Assembly: GCA_947628225.1 (NCBI GenBank) | Contig: CANQYY010000002.1 | Coordinates: 144,088-208,087, forward strand | Reading direction: 5' to 3' | Length of the DNA stretch: 64,000 bases | DNA from: an uncultured Lachnospiraceae bacterium | Lineage (GTDB): Bacteria; Bacillota; Clostridia; Lachnospirales; Lachnospiraceae | Part shown: positions 7,485 through 16,395 of the stretch, piece after piece | Layout: the number at the start of each line of letters is the position of its first letter | Position numbering within the stretch: the first letter of the stretch is position 1 | Made by a program: the position numbers and the translations under genes | The notes under the pieces: model-generated | Told to the model about the DNA's origin: nothing | The model's database searches: none | What the model saw: only the letters and a program-made list of their open reading frames with translations

Positions 7485-9083
7485 ATGAAGCTGGTATTTG
7501 TAGGGGCGGACCATGAAGTGACAGGGAGCTGCCATTATCTGGAAGCAGGCGGAAAAAAGTTCTGTGTTGATATCGGAATGGAACAGGGGAAAAATCTTTT
7601 TGAAAACCAGGAAATTCCGGTAAATCCGTCGGAGATTGATTTTATCCTCCTGACCCATGCCCACATTGACCACACGGGACTTTTACCGATGCTGTATGCC
7701 AGGGGGTTCCGGGGACAGGTGTACGCCACAAAGGCGACCGTGGATCTGAGCCGCATTATGCTTCGCGACAGCGCTCATATCCAGCAGTTTGAGGCAGAGT
7801 GGAGAAACCGGAAGGCGCAGAGGGCCGGCGGGGAGATTTATGAACCGCTCTACACAATGGAAGATGCCCTGGGGGCGATTCGTCTTCTGGTGCCGTGTGA
7901 TTACGGCAGCCTTGTCCATATATGCGACGGGGTTACCGTGCGGTTTACGGATGTAGGACATTTACTTGGCTCGGCTTCAATCGAAATATTTGCTAAGGAA
8001 AACGGGCAGGAGCGCACGATTGTATTTTCCGGGGATATTGGAAATATAAATAAACCGATTTTGAAGAATCCAACCTATACAAAGGCGGCTGATTATGTGG
8101 TGATGGAATCCACATACGGCGACCGGCTCCACGGGGAAACGCCGGATTATATTGGAGAACTGGCGGAAATCATAGAAGATACCTTCCAAAGAGGCGGCAA
8201 TGTTGTCATCCCGTCCTTTGCGGTGGGGCGGACGCAGGAGCTGCTTTATTTTCTCCGGCAGATCAAGGAAGAAGGCAGGATCCGCACAAAGCCGGATTTT
8301 GAAGTATATGTAGACAGCCCGCTTGCCGTGGAGGCTACGCAGATTTTTGCAAAAAATGTCCAACAGTGTTTTGATGACGAGGCAAGAGCGCTTGTGGATA
8401 AGGGAATCAATCCGATTAGTTTTCCGGGGCTGAAGCTGTCGATTACCAGTGATGAGAGCAAGGCGATAAATTTTGACATGGAGCCGAAGGTTATTATTTC
8501 CGCCTCCGGCATGTGTGAGGCGGGACGGATCCGCCATCATCTGAAGCATAATTTATGGCGGAGCGAAAGTACGATTGTGTTTGTGGGATACCAGACGGCA
8601 GGAACGCTGGGACGGACTCTTTTAGAGGGGGCGGAACAGGTAAAGCTGTTTGGAGAGCCGGTAGAGGTAAGGGCGAAGATTACCAAAATAGCCGGTATCA
8701 GCGGGCATGCGGATAAAAACGGGCTGATTAAGTGGGTCAGCAGTTTTACCGAAAGACCGCCAAAGCATGTCTTTGTCGTACATGGAGAAGACGCCGTGTG
8801 TACGGAGTTTGCCAGAACTTTAGGGGAACATGGATTTATTGCGTCAGCGCCATACAGCGGTACGATTTTTGACCTGCTGTCCGGTGAGTTTGTCAGGGAG
8901 GCGCTTCCGGTGGCAGTCAAGAAAAAGGCGGCGAAGAAACGCTCCGGCGATATGTTTACCCGCCTGATGACGGCAGGACAGCGTCTGATAGCAGTAATAC
9001 GAAAGAATGAAGGATTGAGTAACAAGGATACAGCCAAATTTACGGACCAGATTCATGCTCTGTGTGATAAATGGGACCGATAA
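7485..9083 (+). CDS. Beta-CASP family metallo-beta-lactamase-fold RNA hydrolase
   Basis: 532 residues. The metallo-beta-lactamase fold is shown by HAHIDH (H58, H60, D62, H63), a VGHLLGS histidine and FSGDIG. The beta-CASP insertion is shown by ESTYGD, the SGMCEAGR segment and a C-terminal ISGHADK histidine. The family (COG1236, CPSF73/YSH1-like) contains nucleases that process or degrade RNA; bacterial members of this subgroup are mostly uncharacterised. A basic C-terminal extension (AVKKKAAKKR) may contact RNA. It has its own promoter and is followed 21 bases later by the c-di-GMP phosphodiesterase gene. Confidence 0.9.
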   Translation: MKLVFVGADHEVTGSCHYLEAGGKKFCVDIGMEQGKNLFENQEIPVNPSEIDFILLTHAHIDHTGLLPMLYARGFRGQVYATKATVDLSRIMLRDSAHIQQFEAEWRNRKAQRAGGEIYEPLYTMEDALGAIRLLVPCDYGSLVHICDGVTVRFTDVGHLLGSASIEIFAKENGQERTIVFSGDIGNINKPILKNPTYTKAADYVVMESTYGDRLHGETPDYIGELAEIIEDTFQRGGNVVIPSFAVGRTQELLYFLRQIKEEGRIRTKPDFEVYVDSPLAVEATQIFAKNVQQCFDDEARALVDKGINPISFPGLKLSITSDESKAINFDMEPKVIISASGMCEAGRIRHHLKHNLWRSESTIVFVGYQTAGTLGRTLLEGAEQVKLFGEPVEVRAKITKIAGISGHADKNGLIKWVSSFTERPPKHVFVVHGEDAVCTEFARTLGEHGFIASAPYSGTIFDLLSGEFVREALPVAVKKKAAKKRSGDMFTRLMTAGQRLIAVIRKNEGLSNKDTAKFTDQIHALCDKWDR

Positions 9084-9104
9084 TCCGACGAGGAGGTGAA
9101 GGGG

Positions 9105-10889
9105 TTGCCAGTTTATTCGGAACAACAGGTATTAGATAATGATTTAATGGAGGAATGGGCAAAACAGATTGCTCTGAATCATTTTTATGCTTTCTATGTC
9201 CGCCGCGACATCGAGGATGTTCTGCGTTATGTAAAGGAGGATGTCCATTGGATGGGCCACAAGGAGTATCTGGTTGCCCATAATAAGAGTGAGTATGAAA
9301 ACCTTCTCAAAAAAGAAATCAAAGAGGTACCCCTTGACTGTGTATTGAAAGTGATACAATCAGAGGCTGCCACCATCAACCCGGGCTGTTATAATATCAA
9401 TGGCGAGCTGGAGCTGAGGATTCCTTACCAGACCAGCGTTTTATACAGGGAACTCAGATTTTCCATGATTATATTAAATGAGGATAATAATTATTCGATC
9501 GCTTCCCTGCACACTTCCATGACGGGGGACGGCTCATTAAGCTATGGCGCGGCAAATGAGGATAGGAAACCGATCCAACATATAGCAACGGATATGAAAA
9601 ACCAGGATCGGTATGATGTCCTGACGGGACTGTATACTCTGGATTATTTTAAAAAAGAGGTAGTGCAGTTACTGGAGCAGTCCAAAAAAGCGGACAAGTA
9701 TGCCATTATCTGCACAGATATCAGCCAATTTGAGGCAATCAATAATTTATACGGATTACGGCGCGCCGACCAGGTTCTTATCGAATTGGCGCTCCTTCTT
9801 ACGACCTGCGGTAAAATGATGAAATTATGCTGCCGGAGTGTGGCGGATCATTTTCTTGCCCTTGCTGTGTATGAGGACGAAAAGACACTGAAAAATCTGC
9901 TTCATAAATTGTGCAAGGAATTTGATAATAAGGTATGTAAAGAATATCCGGACGCGGATCCCACACTGGGAATCGGTATTTATCTGGTGGAAGATAAGGA
10001 AATTGACATAGAAAAAATGGTGGAGCGCGCCAACATAGCCAGAAAGAGCCTGCGTCCCCATGAGGGCAGCGATCTGGTCTTTTACGATGACAGAATTTAT
10101 GCCCGGATGGAAAAGATAAAGAAGATTGAACGGGTAATGCAGGATGCGCTGGAGGAAAAAGAGTTTAAAACTTATTTACAGCCTAAATACAATCTGGATA
10201 CCGGAGAGATTGTAGGGGCGGAAGCGCTGACCCGCTGGATCCGCCGGGATGGGACGATGGTATATCCGGATGAATTCATACCGATTTTTGAAAAAAACGG
10301 TTTTATTGTGCAGTTGGATTTTTATATGCTCTGCTCGGTCTGTGAGATGCTTCAAAAGAGATTAAAGGCGGGGAAAAAATGTGTGCCGATTTCGATCAAC
10401 CAATCCAGAGTCCTGCTGGGGGAAAACGATTATGTGTCGAGAATTGCGGCCGTGCTGGCAAAATACAATACGCCTCCTAAATACATAGAGTTGGAATTGA
10501 CTGAGAGGATTTTCAAGGATAACCTGTCGGATATTGCCCGGATGATGGCCAAATTAAAGGAGCTGGGCATCCACTGGTCCATTGATGATTTTGGTACCGG
10601 ATATTCTTCCCTGAATCTCTTAAAAGAGCTGCCGGTGGATATTATTAAGATTGACAAATCATTTCTGGATGAAACGGAAACTTCGGACGTCAGCAAGATT
10701 ATTATTCAAAAGACAGTGGAGATGACCAGAGAATTGGATAAAAGAGTGGTCTGCGAGGGTGTGGAAACGGAGTCCCAGGCAGACTACCTGCGGGATATCC
10801 ACTGCGATATGGCGCAGGGGTATTTGTATGCCCGGCCTATGCCAATGGAGGAATTTGAAGAGATACTGGATAAGGAGAAAGTGAAATGA
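9105..10889 (+). CDS. Cyclic di-GMP phosphodiesterase (NTF2-like, degenerate GGDEF, EAL)
   Basis: 594 residues from a TTG at 9105. I prefer this start because the ideal AGGAGG (9091-9096) sits 8 bases before it, while the in-frame GTG at 9096 overlaps that site. Residues about 10-145 resemble an NTF2/SnoaL-like sensor domain. Residues about 165-310 are a GGDEF domain whose signature is degraded to VADHF, so it should not make c-di-GMP. Residues about 330-585 are an EAL domain with EALTR, SINQ, ELTE, DDFGTGYSS, KIDK, CEGVE and AQGY all intact, predicting active hydrolysis of c-di-GMP. There is no membrane segment, so it is cytoplasmic. The next gene overlaps it by four bases (ATGA), indicating translational coupling to an exported protein. 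Confidence 0.9.
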   Translation: MPVYSEQQVLDNDLMEEWAKQIALNHFYAFYVRRDIEDVLRYVKEDVHWMGHKEYLVAHNKSEYENLLKKEIKEVPLDCVLKVIQSEAATINPGCYNINGELELRIPYQTSVLYRELRFSMIILNEDNNYSIASLHTSMTGDGSLSYGAANEDRKPIQHIATDMKNQDRYDVLTGLYTLDYFKKEVVQLLEQSKKADKYAIICTDISQFEAINNLYGLRRADQVLIELALLLTTCGKMMKLCCRSVADHFLALAVYEDEKTLKNLLHKLCKEFDNKVCKEYPDADPTLGIGIYLVEDKEIDIEKMVERANIARKSLRPHEGSDLVFYDDRIYARMEKIKKIERVMQDALEEKEFKTYLQPKYNLDTGEIVGAEALTRWIRRDGTMVYPDEFIPIFEKNGFIVQLDFYMLCSVCEMLQKRLKAGKKCVPISINQSRVLLGENDYVSRIAAVLAKYNTPPKYIELELTERIFKDNLSDIARMMAKLKELGIHWSIDDFGTGYSSLNLLKELPVDIIKIDKSFLDETETSDVSKIIIQKTVEMTRELDKRVVCEGVETESQADYLRDIHCDMAQGYLYARPMPMEEFEEILDKEKVK

Positions 10890-12433
10890 AAAAAGTGCTG
10901 AAACCGGTATTGCTTACTCTTATTTTACTGACGGCGTTGACAGGTGTGGCAGTTTTTTTTCTGTTTAACCGGGGAGGAGTTGCCGACGAATTTGCAAAAC
11001 GGATAAAGACAGAGCAAAGCGACCAGAACGCCGATCGGGCTTACCGTTATGATACGGATAAGCATGCGACGGCGCTTGTGAAGGCGGGAGAGGGAAAAAA
11101 TGTCCTGAATTTTGCCAGTCAGGCCCCTTATCAGGTATCCGTGTCCAAAGCGGCAAGGGAGCGTCTGGACCGAGTGATAAAAAGGACGGATGCGACGCTG
11201 GAAAATCCGATTATTGCGGCAAATCCCTTTGGGACGTGTGATACGGCATTTTATTTTTATTTTGAAACTGCCTATCGGGGGATGATACGTTACACGGTTA
11301 CGGTAGCGAGCGAGCAAATACCGGATCACGTTCGATATATCAATAATGGTCAGGAAAATAACTTATCAATGGTACATGAATTTACGGTAAATGGGCTGGT
11401 GCCGGGGATGAGAAATTATATCCTGATTGAAGTTTTAGACAGCGCCGGGGCCATGCGGGAAAGCCATACCTACAAGTATGATGCGCCGAAATCCGCTGTT
11501 CCCGTGAAAATCGGCTTCCAGAAGGGAAGGAGCGGGGAACTTTTAGAAAATGGGTTATTTTTTGTATTTCCTCAGAAGGACAAAAAAATATATGCCTACG
11601 ACAATGCCGGCATTTTGCGAAATACAATAACAACGGAATCCGGACACGGAAAGCGGATTTACCAGTCCGGCGCCAGCATTTTATATCAGGTGTCGGATAC
11701 AAAGGTCGCAAGAGTGTCCGCGCTGGGACAGGTGACAGGGACCGTTGGGATAAACGGATACGGAAAAATCCGGGATTTCAGCTATGACGGCTATGATAAT
11801 ATATATGCTCTGGTTACGAAAAAAAAGAGGGATTATCTGGTAGCCGCCTCTTTCCAGACAGGAAAGCAGACCGTTGTATATTCTTTTCCGAAAAATGTCA
11901 GCGCCGGTTCTTTGACTGCGCCGAAGGCGGGGAGTCTTTATGTTTCCTGTCAAAAGCCGTCCGGGCTTGTAAAGCTGTCGGCGATTACGGGGAAAAGCCC
12001 CGGGGTTTCCTTTGTGCTGGGACAGAAAAAAGCGTGGGGAAAGACCCCGCTGAAAAAGAAAGTAAAAGAAGATAAGGCAGCTTCCCGGTATGATATGGCT
12101 CAGACGACGCTTTTTTTACAGGAGGACAGCTCGAACGGGACAATAGATAAGATCGCGGCTTATGTAAAAGAACAGGGGAAGGGCGCCGGCGTGCTGTTTT
12201 CTGTTGACGGCAAGAAAAAGGAAACGCAGGCAGAAGAAAACCTGCCAATTCATTATCCCGGCTTCTGCCTGGCAAAAGACTATGGAAATCATATGATACT
12301 ATCGGTTTTAGGCGCCGGGACTTATGCGGAATATGACAAACAGGGAGAGGTGACAAGACAGTTTTCCTTTGGCGCTCCCCTGTCGGCAGTGACGAAACTG
12401 GTGTTAAATGATATGTGCTTTTATGGCGGCTAG
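10886..12433 (+). CDS. Membrane-anchored aryl-sulfotransferase-like beta-propeller protein
   Basis: 515 residues with one N-terminal membrane anchor (about 7-28) and an extracytoplasmic body. Residues about 95-190 resemble the N-terminal domain of arylsulfate sulfotransferases (NPIIAANPFGT followed by a beta-sandwich), and the rest looks like the six-bladed propeller of that family. ASST enzymes move sulfate between phenols using a catalytic histidine; I could not assign that histidine here, so a non-catalytic propeller is possible. Start and stop overlap with the phosphodiesterase gene implies that the two proteins are co-produced, perhaps a surface function controlled through c-di-GMP, which is inference. 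Confidence 0.65.
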   Translation: MKKVLKPVLLTLILLTALTGVAVFFLFNRGGVADEFAKRIKTEQSDQNADRAYRYDTDKHATALVKAGEGKNVLNFASQAPYQVSVSKAARERLDRVIKRTDATLENPIIAANPFGTCDTAFYFYFETAYRGMIRYTVTVASEQIPDHVRYINNGQENNLSMVHEFTVNGLVPGMRNYILIEVLDSAGAMRESHTYKYDAPKSAVPVKIGFQKGRSGELLENGLFFVFPQKDKKIYAYDNAGILRNTITTESGHGKRIYQSGASILYQVSDTKVARVSALGQVTGTVGINGYGKIRDFSYDGYDNIYALVTKKKRDYLVAASFQTGKQTVVYSFPKNVSAGSLTAPKAGSLYVSCQKPSGLVKLSAITGKSPGVSFVLGQKKAWGKTPLKKKVKEDKAASRYDMAQTTLFLQEDSSNGTIDKIAAYVKEQGKGAGVLFSVDGKKKETQAEENLPIHYPGFCLAKDYGNHMILSVLGAGTYAEYDKQGEVTRQFSFGAPLSAVTKLVLNDMCFYGG

Positions 12434-12474
12434 GGAAAAATTCGGAAAAAAGTTTTGAAATTGGCAAAAAATAG

Positions 12475-12504
12475 TTGAGATTATATGCTTTTCAGTTGTA
12501 TAAT
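12475..12504 (+). promoter_or_regulatory. Sigma-A promoter of the transaldolase/transketolase operon
   Basis: TTGAGA (12475-12480), an 18-base spacer and TATAAT (12499-12504), with AGGAGG at 12532-12537 before the ATG at 12548. Confidence 0.75.
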
Positions 12505-12547
12505 AAAGCATATGAAATAAATTACTTATTTAGGAGGGTAAAAAGGA

Positions 12548-13201
12548 ATGAGATTTTTTATTGACACAGCCAATGTAGAGGATATCAAAAAGGCAAATGA
12601 CATGGGGGTTATTTGTGGAGTTACGACAAATCCTTCATTGATTGCGAAAGAGGGAAGAGATTTTAATCAGGTTATTGCTGAGATTGCTTCTATTGTAGAC
12701 GGTCCGATCAGCGGCGAGGTAAAAGCGACTACCGTAGATGCAGAGGGCATGATAAAAGAGGGAAGGGAGATTGCCAGAATCCATGAAAATATGGTAGTGA
12801 AAATCCCTATGACGGCAGAAGGCCTTAAGGCAACAAAGACTTTGACAAGCGAAGGCATCAAAGTAAATGTGACTTTAATATTTACTGCTAATCAGGCATT
12901 GCTGGCCGCCAGAGCAGGCGCTACTTATGTATCTCCATTCTTAGGACGTCTGGATGATATTTCACAGGCAGGCATTGATTTGATCCGTGATATTGCTGAG
13001 ATTTTTGCCGTACATGACTTAGATACCCAGATTATCGCCGCCAGCGTCCGCAATCCGATCCATGTTACCGACTGCGCTCTGGCAGGCGCCGATATTGCCA
13101 CGGTACCCTACGGCGTTATTGAGCAGATGACAAAGCATCCGCTGACAGACAGCGGCATTGAAAAATTCCAGAAAGATTATATTGCCGTTTTCGGGGAATA
13201 A
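12548..13201 (+). CDS. Transaldolase, fructose-6-phosphate aldolase (FSA/TalC) type
   Basis: 217 residues, the length of the short FSA/TalC transaldolases. The Schiff-base lysine lies in MVVKIPM (K85). Other family marks are FFIDTAN at the start, [15 protein letters not shown] and the IAASVRNP segment. In this setting it most likely works as a transaldolase interconverting sugar phosphates of the non-oxidative pentose phosphate pathway, because both halves of a transketolase follow directly (16 bases to the next ATG). Sequence alone does not fully separate transaldolase from F6P aldolase activity. Confidence 0.92.
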   Translation: MRFFIDTANVEDIKKANDMGVICGVTTNPSLIAKEGRDFNQVIAEIASIVDGPISGEVKATTVDAEGMIKEGREIARIHENMVVKIPMTAEGLKATKTLTSEGIKVNVTLIFTANQALLAARAGATYVSPFLGRLDDISQAGIDLIRDIAEIFAVHDLDTQIIAASVRNPIHVTDCALAGADIATVPYGVIEQMTKHPLTDSGIEKFQKDYIAVFGE

Positions 13202-13217
13202 AGAAGGGGAGGAAATT

Positions 13218-14054
13218 ATGAATAAGTTGGAACTTCAAAAAATGGCCGTCAATGTCCGCAAGGGCGCTGTGACTGCCGTGTATCATGCAAAATCCGGACA
13301 TCCGGGCGGCTCCCTGTCCGCAGCAGATATCTATACTTATCTGTTCTTTGAGGAATTGAATATTGACCCGAAAAATCCGGACAAGCCGGATCGTGACCGT
13401 TTTGTTTTAAGTAAAGGCCATACGGCGCCGGGATATTATTCCGCTCTGGCAAACAGAGGCTTCTTCCCGGTTGAGGATTTGGTAACGCTGCGTAAGGTCG
13501 GTTCTTATCTTCAGGGACATCCGGATAAGAAACACATCCCGGGAGTGGATATGTCCAGCGGTTCTCTGGGACAGGGCATTTCCGCAGCGGTAGGTATGGC
13601 GTTATCCGCCAAGCTGAGCAATGACAGCTACCGCGTGTACACCCTGTTAGGAGATGGAGAGATTCAGGAAGGGCAGGTCTGGGAGGCTGCTATGTTTGCC
13701 GGACACAGAAAGCTGGATAATTTCGTTGCTATTGTCGACAACAACGGATTGCAGATTGACGGCTCCGTGGAGGACGTATGCTCCCCGTATCCGATCGATG
13801 AAAAATTCAAAGCCTTTGGCTTCCATGTTATTTCTGTGGACGGACATGATTTTGATGCGCTGAAAGCCGCCTTTGATGAGGCGAAAGCTACCAAAGGCAA
13901 GCCCACTGCCATTATTGCAAAGACGGTAAAAGGAAAGGGAGTTTCCTTTATGGAAAATCAGGTTGGCTGGCATGGCACTGCCCCGAATGATGAGCAGTAT
14001 GCACAGGCAATGGAAGAATTAGAGAAAGCAGGTGAGTCTTTATGTCAGAAGTAA
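13218..14054 (+). CDS. Transketolase, N-terminal (thiamine-binding) subunit
   Basis: 278 residues from the ATG at 13218, which follows GGGGAGG. It carries the ThDP pyrophosphate/Mg-binding half of transketolase: SGHPGGS, SKGHTAPGYYSAL, the SGSLGQGIS loop and GDGEIQEGQVWEA...DNN. In many Firmicutes and Archaea transketolase is split into two polypeptides, and this is the first. The gene overlaps the second subunit by 13 bases, which helps balanced production. Reaction: two-carbon transfer between pentose, hexose, erythrose and triose phosphates. Confidence 0.95.
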   Translation: MNKLELQKMAVNVRKGAVTAVYHAKSGHPGGSLSAADIYTYLFFEELNIDPKNPDKPDRDRFVLSKGHTAPGYYSALANRGFFPVEDLVTLRKVGSYLQGHPDKKHIPGVDMSSGSLGQGISAAVGMALSAKLSNDSYRVYTLLGDGEIQEGQVWEAAMFAGHRKLDNFVAIVDNNGLQIDGSVEDVCSPYPIDEKFKAFGFHVISVDGHDFDALKAAFDEAKATKGKPTAIIAKTVKGKGVSFMENQVGWHGTAPNDEQYAQAMEELEKAGESLCQK

Positions 14055-14983
14055 AAAAGATAGCTACCCGTGAAAGCTATGGTAATGCTCTTGCAGAGCT
14101 GGGCGCTGAATTTGATAACCTTGTTGTACTGGATGCCGACCTTGCTGCTGCCACAAAGACCGGCGTGTTTAAAAAAGCGTTCCCCGACCGCCATATTGAC
14201 TGCGGTATCGCCGAGTGCAATATGATGGGGATTGCGGCAGGGCTTGCTACTACCGGCAAGGTTCCGTTTGCCAGCTCCTTTGCTATGTTTGCTGCCGGAC
14301 GCGCGTTTGAGCAGGTTCGCAATTCTATCGGTTATCCGAAATTAAATGTAAAAATCGGCGCTACCCATGCGGGTATTTCCGTTGGCGAGGACGGCGCTAC
14401 CCACCAGTGTAATGAGGACATTGCCCTGATGCGTACCATTCCGGGCATGACGGTTATTGTTCCGTCGGATGATGTCGAGGCGAAGGCGGCTGTCCGCGCT
14501 GCTTATGAGCACGAAGGGCCATGTTATCTCCGTTTTGGCAGACTGGCAGTTCCGGTTATCAATGACAAACCGGACTATAAATTTGAATTGGGAAAAGGCG
14601 TAGTACTCCGCGAGGGTAAGGATGTGACGATTGTCGCTTCCGGACTTCCGGTATCGAACTGTATCGAGGCAGCAGAAAAACTGGCGGCGGACGGTATTGA
14701 CGCCAAGGTGATCAATATTCATACGATCAAGCCTTTGGATGAGGATTTGATCGTGGCATCGGCAAAGGAAACCGGCAAGGTGGTTACCGTAGAGGAGCAT
14801 TCGATTATCGGCGGACTGGGCAGCGCGGTATGTGATGTGTTGTCCGAAAAATATCCGACAAAGGTATGCCGGATCGGTATTAATGATGTATTTGGCGAAT
14901 CCGGTCCCGCCGTAGAATTAGTGAAGAAATATGGTCTGGATGCCGACAGCATTTACGAAAAAGTAAAAGCTTTCTGTAAATAA
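14042..14983 (+). CDS. Transketolase, C-terminal (pyrimidine-binding) subunit
   Basis: 313 residues and the partner of the preceding gene. It has the Pyr domain with the GIAEC catalytic-glutamate region, ASSFAMFAAGRAFEQ, the HAGISVGEDGATHQ loop and the C-terminal transketolase domain (residues about 185-305). Its ATG lies inside the end of the N-subunit gene. A G/C-rich hairpin about 30 bases after the stop may end the operon before aroA. Confidence 0.95.
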   Translation: MSEVKKIATRESYGNALAELGAEFDNLVVLDADLAAATKTGVFKKAFPDRHIDCGIAECNMMGIAAGLATTGKVPFASSFAMFAAGRAFEQVRNSIGYPKLNVKIGATHAGISVGEDGATHQCNEDIALMRTIPGMTVIVPSDDVEAKAAVRAAYEHEGPCYLRFGRLAVPVINDKPDYKFELGKGVVLREGKDVTIVASGLPVSNCIEAAEKLAADGIDAKVINIHTIKPLDEDLIVASAKETGKVVTVEEHSIIGGLGSAVCDVLSEKYPTKVCRIGINDVFGESGPAVELVKKYGLDADSIYEKVKAFCK

Positions 14984-15014
14984 ACAGGAAAAGCCTACAA
15001 AGAGAAAACAGATG

Positions 15015-15045
15015 CGCCCCCGTAGGAATGCGGGGGCGAAGTTTT
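15015..15045 (+). terminator. GC-rich hairpin between transketolase and aroA
   Basis: An 8-bp perfect stem CGCCCCCG / CGGGGGCG (15015-15022 and 15031-15038), followed only by a short AAGTTTTGC. It is either a weak terminator or an attenuating/stabilising hairpin in the aroA leader; the T-run is poor. Confidence 0.55.
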
Positions 15046-15062
15046 GCAACAGGAGGGTTTGT

Positions 15063-16361
15063 ATGAAACAGTTTGCCATGAAGCCGTTCAGGCAGCCGCC
15101 GGATCTCCGGGTTCGCGTACCCGGCTCAAAAAGCATGACGAATCGCGCTTTGCTGCTGGCGGCGCTGGCGGAGGGGAAAAGCGTATTGAAGGGGGTCCTG
15201 TTCAGTGAGGATTCCCGGGTTTTTATGGAGGCTCTGCAGGCGCTTGGATATGAGCTTGAAAAGGACGAAAAAAAAGCGGAGATTACGGTAACCGGGCGCG
15301 GAAAGAAAATACCGGGAGAAAATGTGTCGGTCTATGTAGGGAGCGCAGGGACCGCAGCCAGATTTTTGACGGCAATGCTTGCCCTGTCGGGAGGGCGTTA
15401 TGAAATGGATGCTTCCGAGCAGATGAAAAACCGGCCGATGCGTCCTCTTTTAGAAGCATTAGAGCAGATGGGCGCGGTGTTTGAATATCAGGAGAAGCCC
15501 TATGCTTTTCCTTTTCGTATATGCGGAAAAAAAGAAACCGTATGTGAAACCGTTTTCTTAAATATAGATGAAAGCAGCCAGTTTTTAAGCGCAATTTTAC
15601 TGGCGGGGATACTTTGTGAGAAAGAAGTGCGCATTGTACTGACCGGAAAAAGAGATGCCAGGGCGTATGTCCGCATCTCGATGAAAATGCTGGAGGAATT
15701 TGGAGGCGGGATACAGCAGGTGGGGGAAAATGAGTATAAGCTGTTGCCGGGGCGTCATTATCAGGCAGGGGAATACCGGATAGAGCCGGATGTATCGGCG
15801 GCGTGTTACTTTTATGCCATGGCGGCAATCAACAGCGGGACGGCGCTGGTGGAGCATGTGCATATGGACTCTGTCCAGGGCGACATCCAATTTCTTCGGG
15901 TATTGGAAAAGATGGGCTGTAGTCTGGAAGAAAAAAGCGAGGGCGTTTATCTGAAAGGTCCTGAGGAGGGAAGGCTTCATGGAATCCGGGTAAATATGAG
16001 CGATTTTTCGGATCAGACCATGACCCTGGCGGCGGCAGCCGTTTTTGCCGACAGCCCGACGGAAATAACCGGGGTAGGACACATCCGGCGGCAGGAATCC
16101 GATCGGATACAGGGAATCGCGCAGGAATTAAAAGGGTTGGGAATTGTTTGTGAAACCGAGGGGGATAGGATTTTAATTACTCCCGGCACATGCAGACCGG
16201 GGATAATTAAGACCTATAATGACCATCGCATGGCAATGGCTTTTTCGATCATTGGCACGAAAGTACCGGGAATCATCATTGATAATCCGTTATGCTGCCG
16301 TAAAACTTTTGAAAATTATTTTAGCATATTGACAAATCTGGATTTAAGTTTAGAATGTTAA
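15063..16361 (+). CDS. aroA: 3-phosphoshikimate 1-carboxyvinyltransferase (EPSP synthase)
   Basis: 432 residues from the ATG at 15063 (AGGAGGG seven bases upstream; the open frame before it runs through the hairpin and is not coding). The enzyme joins phosphoenolpyruvate to shikimate-3-phosphate in the chorismate pathway. Motifs: PGSKSMTNRALLLAAL, GSAGTAARFLTAML (usually GNAGT), MKNRPMRPLLEAL, SSQFLSA, SDFSDQTMTLAA, RRQESDR and the terminal NDHRMAMAFSI. The alanine next to GSAGT and the general pattern suit a class II-like enzyme. The aroD-aroK fusion gene 7 kb away supplies other steps of the same pathway. Confidence 0.95.
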   Translation: MKQFAMKPFRQPPDLRVRVPGSKSMTNRALLLAALAEGKSVLKGVLFSEDSRVFMEALQALGYELEKDEKKAEITVTGRGKKIPGENVSVYVGSAGTAARFLTAMLALSGGRYEMDASEQMKNRPMRPLLEALEQMGAVFEYQEKPYAFPFRICGKKETVCETVFLNIDESSQFLSAILLAGILCEKEVRIVLTGKRDARAYVRISMKMLEEFGGGIQQVGENEYKLLPGRHYQAGEYRIEPDVSAACYFYAMAAINSGTALVEHVHMDSVQGDIQFLRVLEKMGCSLEEKSEGVYLKGPEEGRLHGIRVNMSDFSDQTMTLAAAAVFADSPTEITGVGHIRRQESDRIQGIAQELKGLGIVCETEGDRILITPGTCRPGIIKTYNDHRMAMAFSIIGTKVPGIIIDNPLCCRKTFENYFSILTNLDLSLEC

Positions 16362-16395
16362 GTAGTAGCACAGGGAAGAGAAAATGGAGGTAACA

